A stretch of 9,153 nucleotides of DNA from Acidobacteriota bacterium (GTDB taxonomy: Bacteria; Acidobacteriota; Terriglobia; Terriglobales; Acidobacteriaceae): positions 1 through 9,153 of the forward strand of contig QIAR01000222.1 of the NCBI GenBank assembly GCA_003225595.1, in the 5' to 3' direction. Of the stretch, positions 1 through 6,675 are shown in pieces; within the stretch, counting starts at the first letter, position 1; each line of letters starts with the position of its first letter. Both the position numbers and the translations under genes were made by a program. The notes under the pieces were generated by a model. That model was not told where the DNA came from and made no database searches. It worked only from the letters and a program-made list of their open reading frames with translations.

Positions 1-413
1 ACGATGGGATTGGCGAAATAGATGATGTGCGGGCAGCACTCGAATGGTTGGACCGGGACTTTCACTTGCCCCTGGTGTTCGCCGGATTTTCCTTCGGGGC
101 CGCGGTGGGCTTGCGGGCGGCGTGTCCCGATGCGCGGGTGAAAGCTGTGATTGGGGTGGGGCTGCCCGTCGCGGCCATCGATGATCGCAGCTACGATTTC
201 GAATTTCTCCGGACGTGCAATAAGCTGAAGTTGTTTGTCAGCGGTACGCGCGATCAGTTTGGACCGCGCGTAAAACTCAAGCAGTTGGTGGATTCCTTGG
301 CGGATCCGAAGAAACTTGTCTTGATTGAAGGTGCAGGCCACTTTTTCGAGGGACGCCTGCGGGAGTTGCGGGAGACGATAGACAACTGGGTCAGGGAATT
401 TCTCGTCGGTTGA
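1..413 (+). CDS. alpha/beta hydrolase, COG2945-like (5' end outside window)
   Basis: This is the C-terminal part of a small serine hydrolase; the open frame runs to the left edge (first whole codon at base 3), so the true start lies upstream. The nucleophile elbow GFSFGA is at 84-101 with the catalytic Ser codon at 90-92. The probable acid is the Asp in SGTRDQFGP (codon 252-254) and the base is the His in EGAGHFFEG (codon 339-341), giving a complete Ser-Asp-His triad. The wording of these three motifs is typical of the COG2945 group of cytoplasmic alpha/beta hydrolases, whose substrates are mostly unknown. An in-frame GTG at base 27 is probably not the start, because reading frame and family-like sequence continue upstream of it. 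The glycerate kinase gene follows after 83 bases but appears to have its own promoter. Substrate cannot be told from sequence. Confidence 0.85.
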   Translation, partial: DGIGEIDDVRAALEWLDRDFHLPLVFAGFSFGAAVGLRAACPDARVKAVIGVGLPVAAIDDRSYDFEFLRTCNKLKLFVSGTRDQFGPRVKLKQLVDSLADPKKLVLIEGAGHFFEGRLRELRETIDNWVREFLVG

Positions 414-483
414 TGTGGTTTCTGCCTCAAACGACAGACTGTTAAAGCGAGTAGCTGACAACCGAGAACTGCGAACTGCCTTC

Positions 484-489
484 TATAAT
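484..489 (+). promoter_or_regulatory. -10 element (TATAAT) for a probable leaderless glycerate kinase transcript
   Basis: A perfect TATAAT ends 7 bases before the ATG at 497, so transcription would be expected to begin at or next to the start codon. No Shine-Dalgarno sequence fits in the short gap (CCTCCCC). No good -35 hexamer sits 17 bases upstream; the nearest TTGACA-like string, CTGACA at 455-460, is 23 bases away. A perfect 7-base tandem repeat GAACTGC lies just upstream at 466-479. Confidence 0.5.
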
Positions 490-496
490 CCTCCCC

Positions 497-1828
497 ATGT
501 CCCAATCTCGCACCGAGCGCGAGAATCAATTCCGCGGGATGCGTGACTCCGCCCGGCAGATTTTCCAGCATGCGCTAGCGGAAGCCAGCATTGACAAAGC
601 TTTTCAGAGACACGTTAGCTGCGAGCGTGGTGTGCTTCGCATCCGCGAAGATCTCTACGATCTCCATTCCTACACCCGCGTTTTCGTTGTTTCCATGGGC
701 AAGGCCGGACACACGATGGCCCAGGCCCTCGAAGCACAGATGGGCAGCTTGCTGGAAGGCGTCGTGGCCACTTCGGTCGAGCCGACCTCGCTGGTCCGCG
801 GTTTCCGCTATTTCCGCGGCGGACATCCGACGCCCAACTTGGAATCCATCCGCGCCGCGGAAGCAATCCTGAGGTCCCTAACTGCTCAGAACACCTCATC
901 GCTGGTGATTTTTCTGCTTAGCGGTGGGGGTTCGTCCATTGTGGAGAAACCCATTAATGACGAAATCTCCTTGGAGGATCTGGTTGCGACGTATCATGCT
1001 TTGGTTCTCTCCGGGGCGCCGATCGCCGAAATCAATGCTATCCGTAAACACCTTTCCGCAGTTAAAGGAGGCCGGCTGGCACGCGCTGCCTACCCGGCGC
1101 AGCAGGTCTCGCTGCTCGTATCCGACGTCCCCGACGACACACCGGACGCGCTGGCTTCAGGCCCGACCATGCCCGATTCCACTACTGTGGAAGACTGTTA
1201 CGCGATCGCCGCGAAAAATAATCTGCTCGAACAGTTTCCCGAATCCGTGTGCGGGCTTTTTCGCCGACATGTTCTGGAGGAGACACCGAAATCGGACGAC
1301 CAGGCCTTCTATCGCTCACGCTGGTGGCCGATGCTATCGAATAAGGTGGCCGCAGAGGCGGCCGCCATCGCAGCGACGAAATTGGGCTTTGGCGTGGAGC
1401 TGGATCACAGTTGCGATGACTGGGATTACGAACAAGCTGCCGAACATCTGCTCTCGTGCCTCCGTCACCTCGGGCAACAACGATCCCGCGTTTGTCTGAT
1501 CTCTGGCGGCGAAGTCACGGTCAAAGTTACGAATGGAGGCGTTGGCGGCCGCAATCAGCATTTCGCCCTGGCCTGTGCGGGAAAAATCGCGGGCGAGAAC
1601 ATTACTGTTCTTAGCGCGGGAACCGATGGGATCGACGGCAACAGCCTGGCAGCGGGCGCGGTGGTTGACGGAACCACACTGGAACGCGCCAAGGCTCGAG
1701 GCCTCGATGCCGCCGCAGCCCTGGCGCGCTTCGATGCTTATCCCTTTTTCGACATTCTCGGCGATACAGTCGTCACGGGCCCCACGGGGAACAACTTGCG
1801 AGACCTGCGAATCCTGCTCGCGTATTGA
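497..1828 (+). CDS. glycerate 2-kinase, DUF4147/MOFRL family
   Basis: Predicted cytoplasmic ATP-dependent kinase converting D-glycerate to 2-phosphoglycerate, feeding lower glycolysis from glyoxylate, serine or sugar-acid breakdown. The 443 residues match the usual family size. The N-terminal DUF4147 domain (about 15-250) shows VSMGKAG (65-71), GGHPTPN, SGGGSS (142-147), the IRKHLSAVKGGRL stretch (182 onward, with K184) and LLVSDVPDD followed by ASGPTMPD. The C-terminal MOFRL domain shows SGGE (336-339), GGRNQHFAL, SAGTDGIDG and GPTGNNLRDLRIL (428-440). All hallmark motifs look intact. Two starts are possible: ATG at 497, placed 7 bases after TATAAT, or ATG at 539, which removes 14 weakly conserved residues and begins MRDSARQIF, where many relatives begin. 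Neither has a Shine-Dalgarno site. I prefer 497 because of the -10 spacing, with modest confidence. The next gene is convergent. Possible symbols (garK, ttuD) are not specific enough to assign. Confidence 0.93.
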   Translation: MSQSRTERENQFRGMRDSARQIFQHALAEASIDKAFQRHVSCERGVLRIREDLYDLHSYTRVFVVSMGKAGHTMAQALEAQMGSLLEGVVATSVEPTSLVRGFRYFRGGHPTPNLESIRAAEAILRSLTAQNTSSLVIFLLSGGGSSIVEKPINDEISLEDLVATYHALVLSGAPIAEINAIRKHLSAVKGGRLARAAYPAQQVSLLVSDVPDDTPDALASGPTMPDSTTVEDCYAIAAKNNLLEQFPESVCGLFRRHVLEETPKSDDQAFYRSRWWPMLSNKVAAEAAAIAATKLGFGVELDHSCDDWDYEQAAEHLLSCLRHLGQQRSRVCLISGGEVTVKVTNGGVGGRNQHFALACAGKIAGENITVLSAGTDGIDGNSLAAGAVVDGTTLERAKARGLDAAAALARFDAYPFFDILGDTVVTGPTGNNLRDLRILLAY

Positions 1829-1920
1829 GCCGTCGAGATGCCCCGACGACCGCCTGGCGTGATGCCGGCACGCATAAAAAGCAGTACGCTAAGCCGTCCA
1901 CACCAGCTGGTCACTGTTTG

Positions 1921-2406
1921 CTAAGCCGATTTCGGCATATGGGCAAACGCTGCTTCCTGCTCCTTCCGCATCTCCTCCTGGGTCATGTCGCGAACGTGTG
2001 TTGCCAGCGACCACTTGTGTCCGAACGGATCGACGATCTGCCCGTAGCGATCTCCCCAAAAAGCGTCCATTAACGGCATCTTGACAGTTGCTCCGGCGGA
2101 AACCGCGCGATCAAAAATGGTATCCACATTGTCGACGTACACGTGAATGGCAATACCGGTACCGCCGGTTGCTGACGGCGCCACGGTGCCCCACTCCGGA
2201 AATTCGTCATTCAACATGAGCATCGAGTCGCCGATCTTGAGCGATGCATGGATGATCTTCTTGCCGTCGGGCGCATGATTCTTGCCGCGAACCTCGGCGC
2301 CAAAAGCTTTCTGGTAAAAATCGATTGCTTTCTCGGCATCGCGGACCGTCAGGTGCGGTGTGAGCGTGTGGAAACCGTCGGGAACGGGCTTTGCCTTCTC
2401 AGCCAT
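1921..2406 (-). CDS. VOC superfamily protein, PhnB/glyoxalase-like
   Basis: A 161-residue protein of the vicinal oxygen chelate fold (COG2764, PhnB-like). Two beta-alpha-beta-beta-beta modules are visible: the first from TPHLTVRDAEKAIDFYQKAFG (about 16-36) through IHASLKIGDSMLMLNDE (52-68), the second from IAIHVYVDNVDTIFDRAVSAGA (86-106) through WGDRYGQIVDPFGHKWSL (117-134). H18, H53 or H88 and an acidic residue near the end are candidate metal ligands, but I cannot assign them firmly. After the domain comes a charged helical tail (about 139-157, DMTQEEMRKEQEAAFAHM). The ATG start is supported by a strong Shine-Dalgarno AGGAGG (minus strand, 2411-2416), 4 bases upstream. It is the second gene of a minus-strand pair, 59 bases after the metallo-beta-lactamase-fold gene, and is probably cotranscribed with it. 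Members of this family serve as dioxygenases, resistance proteins or proteins of unknown role; the substrate here is unknown. Confidence 0.88.
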   Translation of the reverse strand: MAEKAKPVPDGFHTLTPHLTVRDAEKAIDFYQKAFGAEVRGKNHAPDGKKIIHASLKIGDSMLMLNDEFPEWGTVAPSATGGTGIAIHVYVDNVDTIFDRAVSAGATVKMPLMDAFWGDRYGQIVDPFGHKWSLATHVRDMTQEEMRKEQEAAFAHMPKSA

Positions 2407-2465
2407 GAGTCCTCCTTGGAAGTTTGGAAATACTTCAGGAATTCTGGGAAAGAATTTTACACCGG

Positions 2466-3362
2466 CTAAAAGAACTGCGTCACGCCTTCTTGCAATACGA
2501 GGACGCGGTCTCGAACCCCGGCAGCTTCGGCCTCTTTTTCCAAAAGCTGCAGAGGTTCGTCCATAGGCTCATGCGACAGGCGGAATGTGCCGTAATGCAT
2601 GGGAACCATCCAGCGCGCGTTCAAGTCAAGGAAGGCGCGGGTGGCGTCGGCCGGGCTGGCATGCACGTTACGAAAGCTAGGCGGATTGTATGCCCCGATG
2701 GGCAGCAGCGCTAGATCCGGCGAGAGCCGACGCCCGATCTCTCGAAATCCAGAAAAATATGCAGTATCGCCAGCGTGGTAGACGGAGTGCTTGCCGGAGC
2801 GCAGCACGTACCCGCCATAGCCGCGGTGAGAGTCTTTGATAATGCGCGCGCCCCAGTGCCTTGAGGGCACATGCGTCACAGTCAAGTTGCCATGCCGATA
2901 GCTGTTCCACCAGTCCAGTTCGACCACATCGCCGAAGCCGAGGTCGGACACCAGATCAAAGACATGGTGGGGCACAACAATCGTGGGCGGTCTGTCCTGT
3001 CGACGGCGGGTTTGCTGCACGATGGCGCGCAACGATGGACGATGCAGATGGTCAAAGTGAGCGTGCGTTACCAGCACCAGGTCGATCGGTGGCAGGTCGC
3101 GGACGTAAATTCCAGGCTGTCGCAGGCGCTTCAGCACGAACAACCAGCGCGCAAAGTTAGGATCGATCAGAACGTTCTGCCCGCCAATTTGGACAAAAAA
3201 ACTGGCGTGTCCAATGAAGGTGACTCCAAGCTCCCCATCGGCAACCAATCTTGGTTTGTGGATCTGGCCGGTACGTGGCGTGACCACGGAATGCCGCACC
3301 AATCGACCAAATTGGCGCGCACGTCTCTGCAGGGCTCGATTCTTAATTGTGGCCTTTAACAC
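2466..3362 (-). CDS. metallo-beta-lactamase-fold hydrolase, NAPE-PLD-like
   Basis: A 298-residue predicted zinc hydrolase. Strand GHASFFVQI (51-59) and LIDP (65-68) lead to the metal motif THAHFDH (99-105: H100, H102, D104, H105). Further ligands are likely H169 in PSRHWGAR and D199 in HAGDTAYF, and the late His in PMHYGTF. The run of PSRHWGAR, GDTAYFSGF, PIGAYNPP, HASPADA and MHYGTFRLSHEP resembles N-acyl-phosphatidylethanolamine phospholipase D and its bacterial relatives more than UlaG or beta-lactamases. The N-terminal 40 residues are arginine-rich with no signal peptide, so it is probably cytoplasmic or peripheral to the membrane. The start is uncertain: GTG at 3362 is the only usual start before an upstream in-frame stop (an ATT codon lies between), but no Shine-Dalgarno site precedes it, and later GTG codons at residues 22, 26 or 27 are possible. 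It is the first gene of a minus-strand pair with the VOC gene. Activity on N-acyl lipids is inference only. Confidence 0.88.
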   Translation of the reverse strand: MLKATIKNRALQRRARQFGRLVRHSVVTPRTGQIHKPRLVADGELGVTFIGHASFFVQIGGQNVLIDPNFARWLFVLKRLRQPGIYVRDLPPIDLVLVTHAHFDHLHRPSLRAIVQQTRRRQDRPPTIVVPHHVFDLVSDLGFGDVVELDWWNSYRHGNLTVTHVPSRHWGARIIKDSHRGYGGYVLRSGKHSVYHAGDTAYFSGFREIGRRLSPDLALLPIGAYNPPSFRNVHASPADATRAFLDLNARWMVPMHYGTFRLSHEPMDEPLQLLEKEAEAAGVRDRVLVLQEGVTQFF

Positions 3363-3502
3363 CGGAATTGAAGATCAGGTCCGCGTAAGTTCCGTTTACC
3401 GGTTCAACCCAAAACCGCTGGCTGGGACCTCAACACATAAATGCAAATCATCGAGAAAACTGGCAGACATACTCAATTCTAAATGAAAATTTCGCAGATT
3501 GC

Positions 3503-3531
3503 TTGACGACCGCTGTTGCTGCCCTCATATT
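3503..3531 (+). promoter_or_regulatory. sigma-70-like promoter for the hydroxyacid dehydrogenase
   Basis: A TTGACG -35 hexamer (3503-3508, 5 of 6) is separated by exactly 17 bases from CATATT (3526-3531, 4 of 6). The start would fall near 3538, leaving a leader of about 23 bases that holds the Shine-Dalgarno GAGGAGAG at 3546-3553. The rest of 3363-3560, between this gene and the divergent hydrolase gene, shows no other signal I trust. Confidence 0.55.
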
Positions 3532-3560
3532 TGAACTAGCTGTTTGAGGAGAGCTGACGA

Positions 3561-4445
3561 ATGCGCGTTGCCTTTTTGGGTTTGGGAATCATGGGGCGGC
3601 CAATGGCGGCCAATCTGGTCAAGGCCGGTCACGAACTCACGGTCTGGAACCGCACGCCAGGCAAACAGGTGGAAGGCGCAGGCGTCGGTGCGACGCCAGC
3701 GGAGGCAGCCCACGACGCCGAAGTGGTGTGGATTTGCGTCTCCGACACGAAAGCGGTTGAGCAGGTTCTGTTTGGGTCACAAGGCGCTGAGGAATCGCTG
3801 GCGGAGGGCATGATCGTGGTTGATTCCAGCACCATCTCGCCTTCCGCCACGCGGAAATTCGCGGAGCGCGTGAAAGCTCGCGGAGCGCAGTACGTGGATG
3901 CTCCGGTCACGGGTTCGAAGATGGGCGCGGAAGATGGACAGCTCATTTTTATCGCCGGCGGAGATGAAGCGATCATCGAAAGAATTCAGCCACTGTTCCA
4001 CGCCATGGGCAAGCAGGTTTTTCGCATGGGCGAAACCAGCAAGGGCCAGGCTGCCAAGCTGGTAATGAATCTGCAGATTGCCCTCATCTACGAAGGTTTT
4101 GCCGAGGCTCTGACCCTTGCCACCAAGCTGGGTGTGAGTGCGGAAACCCTGATTCCGCTGATTCAGGCATCAATGGTCCGTTCTGGAGTGGTGGACTATA
4201 AAGCCCCATTTGTTCTGAAGCGCGACTTCTCACCGAATTTCCCGCTGCGATTGATGTACAAGGATATCCACCTCACACTCGATGCCGCGAAAGAAGTGCG
4301 CGTCAAGCTGCCTGCGCTGGAAACGGTGGAAGAAATCTACGATCTGGCTATGGAAGAGGGTCACCAGGACCTCGACTATGCCGCCACCCTCACATTGCTG
4401 GAGAAGTGGGCGGGCGTCGAGGTGAAAGGCGCCGCGGCCTCGTAG
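3561..4445 (+). CDS. NAD(P)-dependent beta-hydroxyacid dehydrogenase (glyoxylate/succinic semialdehyde reductase type)
   Basis: A 294-residue cytoplasmic oxidoreductase of the 3-hydroxyisobutyrate dehydrogenase superfamily. The N-terminal Rossmann fold begins GLGIMG (7-12), the dinucleotide loop, followed by VWNRTPGK, where the Asn-Arg-Thr suggests NADPH preference as in glyoxylate reductases. The substrate signature DAPVTGS is at 113-119, and the catalytic stretch K161-G-Q-A-A-K-L-V-M-N has the active-site lysine K166 and Asn N170. The helical C-terminal domain includes FPLRLMYKDIHLTLDAAKE and a final DLDYAATL stretch. The run GSKMGAEDGQLIFIAGG recalls plant GLYR1 and bacterial succinic semialdehyde reductases rather than mammalian HIBADH. 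Likely reaction: reduction of glyoxylate, succinic semialdehyde or tartronate semialdehyde to the hydroxyacid. The ATG is well set by Shine-Dalgarno GAGGAGAG 7 bases upstream. It appears to be a single-gene transcript. Exact substrate is not determinable. Confidence 0.92.
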   Translation: MRVAFLGLGIMGRPMAANLVKAGHELTVWNRTPGKQVEGAGVGATPAEAAHDAEVVWICVSDTKAVEQVLFGSQGAEESLAEGMIVVDSSTISPSATRKFAERVKARGAQYVDAPVTGSKMGAEDGQLIFIAGGDEAIIERIQPLFHAMGKQVFRMGETSKGQAAKLVMNLQIALIYEGFAEALTLATKLGVSAETLIPLIQASMVRSGVVDYKAPFVLKRDFSPNFPLRLMYKDIHLTLDAAKEVRVKLPALETVEEIYDLAMEEGHQDLDYAATLTLLEKWAGVEVKGAAAS

Positions 4446-4456
4446 CGCCATTTTGT
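4428..4456 (+). terminator. weak terminator-like hairpin overlapping the dehydrogenase stop codon
   Basis: GGCGC (4428-4432) can pair with GCGCC (4445-4449) around a 12-base loop, followed by ATTTTGTGT. The stem is short, the loop is large and the T-run has only four T's, so this is a marginal call. The TAG stop lies at 4443-4445, inside the structure. Confidence 0.3.
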
Positions 4457-4588
4457 GTGTCTCCACGACCCTGTGACTCGTCTCGACTACTCGCAATGTA
4501 CTTTGGTGCGCCGGACATCAATGGTGTCAAGGACGCCGGGTCAGACCTAACCTGTAGACCAATACCTTCGTAACTCCCGCGACACCCT

Positions 4589-4610
4589 CTATTACAGAAC
4601 TATTACAAAT
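4589..4610 (+). promoter_or_regulatory. 11-base-period direct repeat upstream of the desaturase (candidate OmpR/PhoB-type operator)
   Basis: The octamer CTATTACA occurs twice, at 4589-4596 and 4600-4607, exactly 11 bases apart, so both lie on the same face of the helix. As 11-mers the two units agree at 9 of 11 positions. This is the geometry of tandem sites bound by OmpR/PhoB-family dimers. The second unit overlaps TTACAA (4603-4608), a possible -35 element. No convincing -10 follows; GCTAAT at 4632-4637 is the best candidate but is spaced too far. The desaturase start is 67 bases beyond the repeat. An OmpR-family regulator is encoded at 6672-7445. Confidence 0.4.
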
Positions 4611-4676
4611 TTCACCGCCTGATCTTGTTACGCTAATGGCGACGTTGCATAAAACTTCGGCACGCGGGGAAAAGCC

Positions 4677-5561
4677 ATGGAACTCCAGGATCTCCGAAAA
4701 AAGCAGGGAGGCGACGACGAAATTAATTGGGTGACTGCGTCGTTCATGGCAGCTTTTCATGTGGGTGCCGTGGCGGCCCTGTTTTTCTTCACCTGGAAGG
4801 CTTTCATATTATCGATCGTGTTGTGGTGGATTTCCGGCAGTATCGGAATCGGAATGTGCTACCACCGCCTGCTGACGCATCGGGGTTATAAGACTCCGAA
4901 ATGGGTCGAGTATTTCATGACGGTGTGCGCCACATTGACCTTGGAAGGCGGGCCGATTTTCTGGGTGGCCACTCATCGCATTCATCACCAGTTCTCTGAC
5001 CAGGAAGGCGATCCGCATTCGCCCCTGGACGGCAAATGGTGGGCCCACATGGGCTGGATTCTCACCGGCAAATCCATGCACCACGACACCACCACGCTGG
5101 CCCGCTATGTCCCTGACCTGGCCAAAGACAAGTTTCACGTCTGGATCACCAAATATCATTACGTTCCAATCATTGTTCTGGGTATGGCGCTACTGGCGAT
5201 CGGTGGACTTCCCTTTTTGATGTGGGGAATTTTCATGCGCACCGTGGTCGGTCTACACGCCACCTGGCTGGTGAACTCGGCGACGCACTCCTGGGGATCG
5301 CGGCGCTTTGCCACCCGGGACCTCTCGACCAACAGTTGGTGGGTTGCGCTGCTGACATTCGGCGAAGGCTGGCACAATAACCACCACGCGCATCCGACTT
5401 CGGCTCGTCACGGTTTGAAATGGTACGAGATTGACATCAACTGGTACGGAATCTGGGCGCTTAAAAAATTGGGCCTGGCCCGACAGATTCAAAAAGTAAA
5501 CCTCTCGCAACTGATGCGCCAAGACGTGCCAGCACCGAATGGCAGGCTGATCCAGGCGTAG
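4677..5561 (+). CDS. membrane fatty acid desaturase (delta-9 acyl-CoA/acyl-lipid type)
   Basis: A 294-residue di-iron integral membrane enzyme that inserts a cis double bond into saturated acyl chains and so controls membrane fluidity. All three histidine clusters are present: HRLLTH (63-68), HRIHH (100-104) and HNNHH (233-237, within GEGWHNNHHAHP). Hydrophobic helices lie at about 22-40 and 43-60 before the first box, with another hydrophobic pair at about 160-200 between boxes two and three, the usual topology with the histidines facing the cytoplasm. LEGGPIFWVATHRIHHQFSDQEGDPHSP is typical of the stearoyl-CoA desaturase-like FADS group. Length is normal for a bacterial enzyme without a cytochrome b5 fusion, so it needs a separate electron donor, not seen here. 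ATG at 4677 follows a purine-rich GGGGAAAAG at 4666-4674, a weak ribosome site. An 11-base direct repeat lies upstream, and a two-component system follows on the same strand after 205 bases. Confidence 0.95.
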   Translation: MELQDLRKKQGGDDEINWVTASFMAAFHVGAVAALFFFTWKAFILSIVLWWISGSIGIGMCYHRLLTHRGYKTPKWVEYFMTVCATLTLEGGPIFWVATHRIHHQFSDQEGDPHSPLDGKWWAHMGWILTGKSMHHDTTTLARYVPDLAKDKFHVWITKYHYVPIIVLGMALLAIGGLPFLMWGIFMRTVVGLHATWLVNSATHSWGSRRFATRDLSTNSWWVALLTFGEGWHNNHHAHPTSARHGLKWYEIDINWYGIWALKKLGLARQIQKVNLSQLMRQDVPAPNGRLIQA

Positions 5562-5565
5562 AACT

Positions 5566-5590
5566 GTTCGGCGTCGCGACCGAACCTTTG
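5566..5590 (+). terminator. hairpin just after the desaturase, possible terminator
   Basis: GTTCGG (5566-5571) pairs perfectly with CCGAAC (5580-5585) around an 8-base loop, beginning 4 bases after the desaturase stop codon, and is followed by CTTTGTGACTT. The T-run is poor. A second small hairpin, GGGGA (5611-5615) with TCCCC (5624-5628), lies downstream. Either would tend to separate desaturase transcription from the kinase gene. Confidence 0.35.
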
Positions 5591-5623
5591 TGACTTGACC
5601 AGTGCGAGTCGGGGAATCGGTGA

Positions 5624-5651
5624 TCCCCTTGCCTTGGTCCCCTTGCCTTTG
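5624..5651. repeat. 14-base tandem duplication in the desaturase-kinase spacer
   Basis: Two adjacent copies of a 14-base unit, TCCCCTTGCCTTGG (5624-5637) and the same with one change (5638-5651), agree at 13 of 14 positions. The unit is pyrimidine-rich and lies in a 205-base non-coding spacer. It may be a replication-slippage duplication; no function is evident. Confidence 0.7.
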
Positions 5652-5755
5652 CATCCTCTGCGCAGCCCCGTTGCGAACTCTGGGGTTACGAGCTTTTTGA
5701 CGTGCAGAGCTGCTCCACAACTGCCCACCGCTCCGATTCTCCTTTCATATCGCGG

Positions 5756-5761
5756 TAAAAT
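5756..5761 (+). promoter_or_regulatory. -10-like element (TAAAAT) for a probable leaderless kinase-regulator transcript
   Basis: TAAAAT matches the -10 consensus at 5 of 6 positions and ends 5 bases before the kinase ATG at 5767, so the transcript could begin at the start codon. Only CAGG lies in between, too close to the ATG to act as a normal ribosome site. No -35 hexamer is found at 17 bases; TTGACG at 5697-5702 is too distant. Confidence 0.4.
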
Positions 5762-5766
5762 CAGGC

Positions 5767-6675
5767 ATGCGCATCACCAGCCGCCGCAAGACTATCGCGT
5801 TCTTCCTGACACTAGGCGTGTGTCTGGCCGCGTTGGCGGTGGCTGTCGGAAGCGGCTGGATCATCCTCAACTGGCGCGAGGGCGTGAAGGTCTTCCTCGG
5901 TATCATCTTCTTCGGTGCCATCATCGCCGGCATCATCCTCAACACGATTTTTCTGGTGCGTGAGATTCGGCGCAACGAGCAGCACGACAGTTTCATCAAC
6001 GCCGTCACCCATGAACTGAAAACACCGATTGCCTCCATCCGCCTCTACCTGGAAACCCTGCAACGGCATGAAGTGGACGACGCCCGGCGCCGTGAGTTCT
6101 ACCGCCTGATGCTGCTGGATAGTGACCGCCTACTGGGTACGGTGGAGCAAGTGCTGAAAGCCGGGCAGGCAGCCGCGAAGCGCGCCCTAGATCATCGCAT
6201 CGACATTGAGCTTGATACCTTGCTGCGTGAGTGCATGGAACTGGCGCGCACTCGTCATCATCTACAGCCAGAAGCCTTGCGTTACGAAGAAGCTAGCAGT
6301 AACGGGATGGCTCCCAAGGTACTTGGCGAACCCGAAGAACTCCGCACTGCCATATGCAACGTGCTCGATAATGCCATCAAGTATTCCGGTAACCGAGTGG
6401 AGATTTCGGTGCAGTTGCAAATTCCAGACGAGAAGCACGTGCTATTGCGAGTGCGTGACCGCGGTGTGGGTATTCCAGCGGAGCAACTGAAACGGATCTT
6501 TAAGCGTTTCTACCGCGTGCCTAATCCCGCGGTGACTCACGTGAAGGGTACGGGATTGGGATTGTTCATCGTGCGTGCCATCGCTCGCAAACACGGTGGG
6601 AGGGTATTTGCCGAAAGCGATGGCGAGGGCCGCGGTACCACGGTCACGATCGAACTGCCCCGGAGCGTGGCATGA
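5767..6675 (+). CDS. sensor histidine kinase with two membrane helices and minimal external loop
   Basis: A 302-residue HisKA/HATPase kinase. Two hydrophobic helices (about 10-34 and 42-64) are joined by only about seven residues (NWREGVK), so there is no periplasmic sensor domain; this is the design of intramembrane-sensing kinases. There is also no room for a HAMP or PAS domain: a short charged linker (REIRRNEQHDS) leads straight to the H-box FINAVTHELKTPIASIR with phospho-acceptor H82. The ATP-binding domain has the N-box NVLDNAIKYSG (N198, N202), G1 DRGVGIP (231-237), the F-box region RIFKRFYR and G2 GTGLGL (261-266). All catalytic motifs are intact. ATG at 5767 has no useful Shine-Dalgarno site but follows a TAAAAT element. 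The stop overlaps the regulator start by ATGA, implying translational coupling. It sits behind a desaturase gene on the same strand; a link to membrane state is inference. Confidence 0.93.
   Translation: MRITSRRKTIAFFLTLGVCLAALAVAVGSGWIILNWREGVKVFLGIIFFGAIIAGIILNTIFLVREIRRNEQHDSFINAVTHELKTPIASIRLYLETLQRHEVDDARRREFYRLMLLDSDRLLGTVEQVLKAGQAAAKRALDHRIDIELDTLLRECMELARTRHHLQPEALRYEEASSNGMAPKVLGEPEELRTAICNVLDNAIKYSGNRVEISVQLQIPDEKHVLLRVRDRGVGIPAEQLKRIFKRFYRVPNPAVTHVKGTGLGLFIVRAIARKHGGRVFAESDGEGRGTTVTIELPRSVA

Noticed and set aside
254..571. Minus-strand open frame of 105 codons over the hydrolase end and kinase start
   Set aside because: It overlaps two well-supported genes in antisense, has no family-like sequence and a low-complexity Arg/Ser composition typical of shadow frames.
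924..1499. Plus-strand 191-codon open frame inside the glycerate kinase
   Set aside because: It lies wholly within a strongly conserved gene in another frame and is rich in Arg, Trp and Pro, as expected of a shadow frame.
1831..1848. CGTCG/CGACG hairpin after the glycerate kinase as a terminator
   Set aside because: The stem is five pairs with an eight-base loop and no T-run follows.
1902..1911. Perfect palindrome ACCAGCTGGT between the convergent kinase and VOC genes
   Set aside because: Ten bases with a PvuII-like core is expected by chance at this scale and no half-site spacing suggests an operator.
2871..3359. Plus-strand 162-codon open frame opposite the MBL-fold gene
   Set aside because: The minus-strand frame carries the full HxHxDH and GDT motifs; the plus-strand frame shows nothing recognisable.
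5253..5720. Minus-strand 155-codon open frame over the desaturase end and following spacer
   Set aside because: It is antisense to the third histidine box of the desaturase and Arg-rich without any motif.
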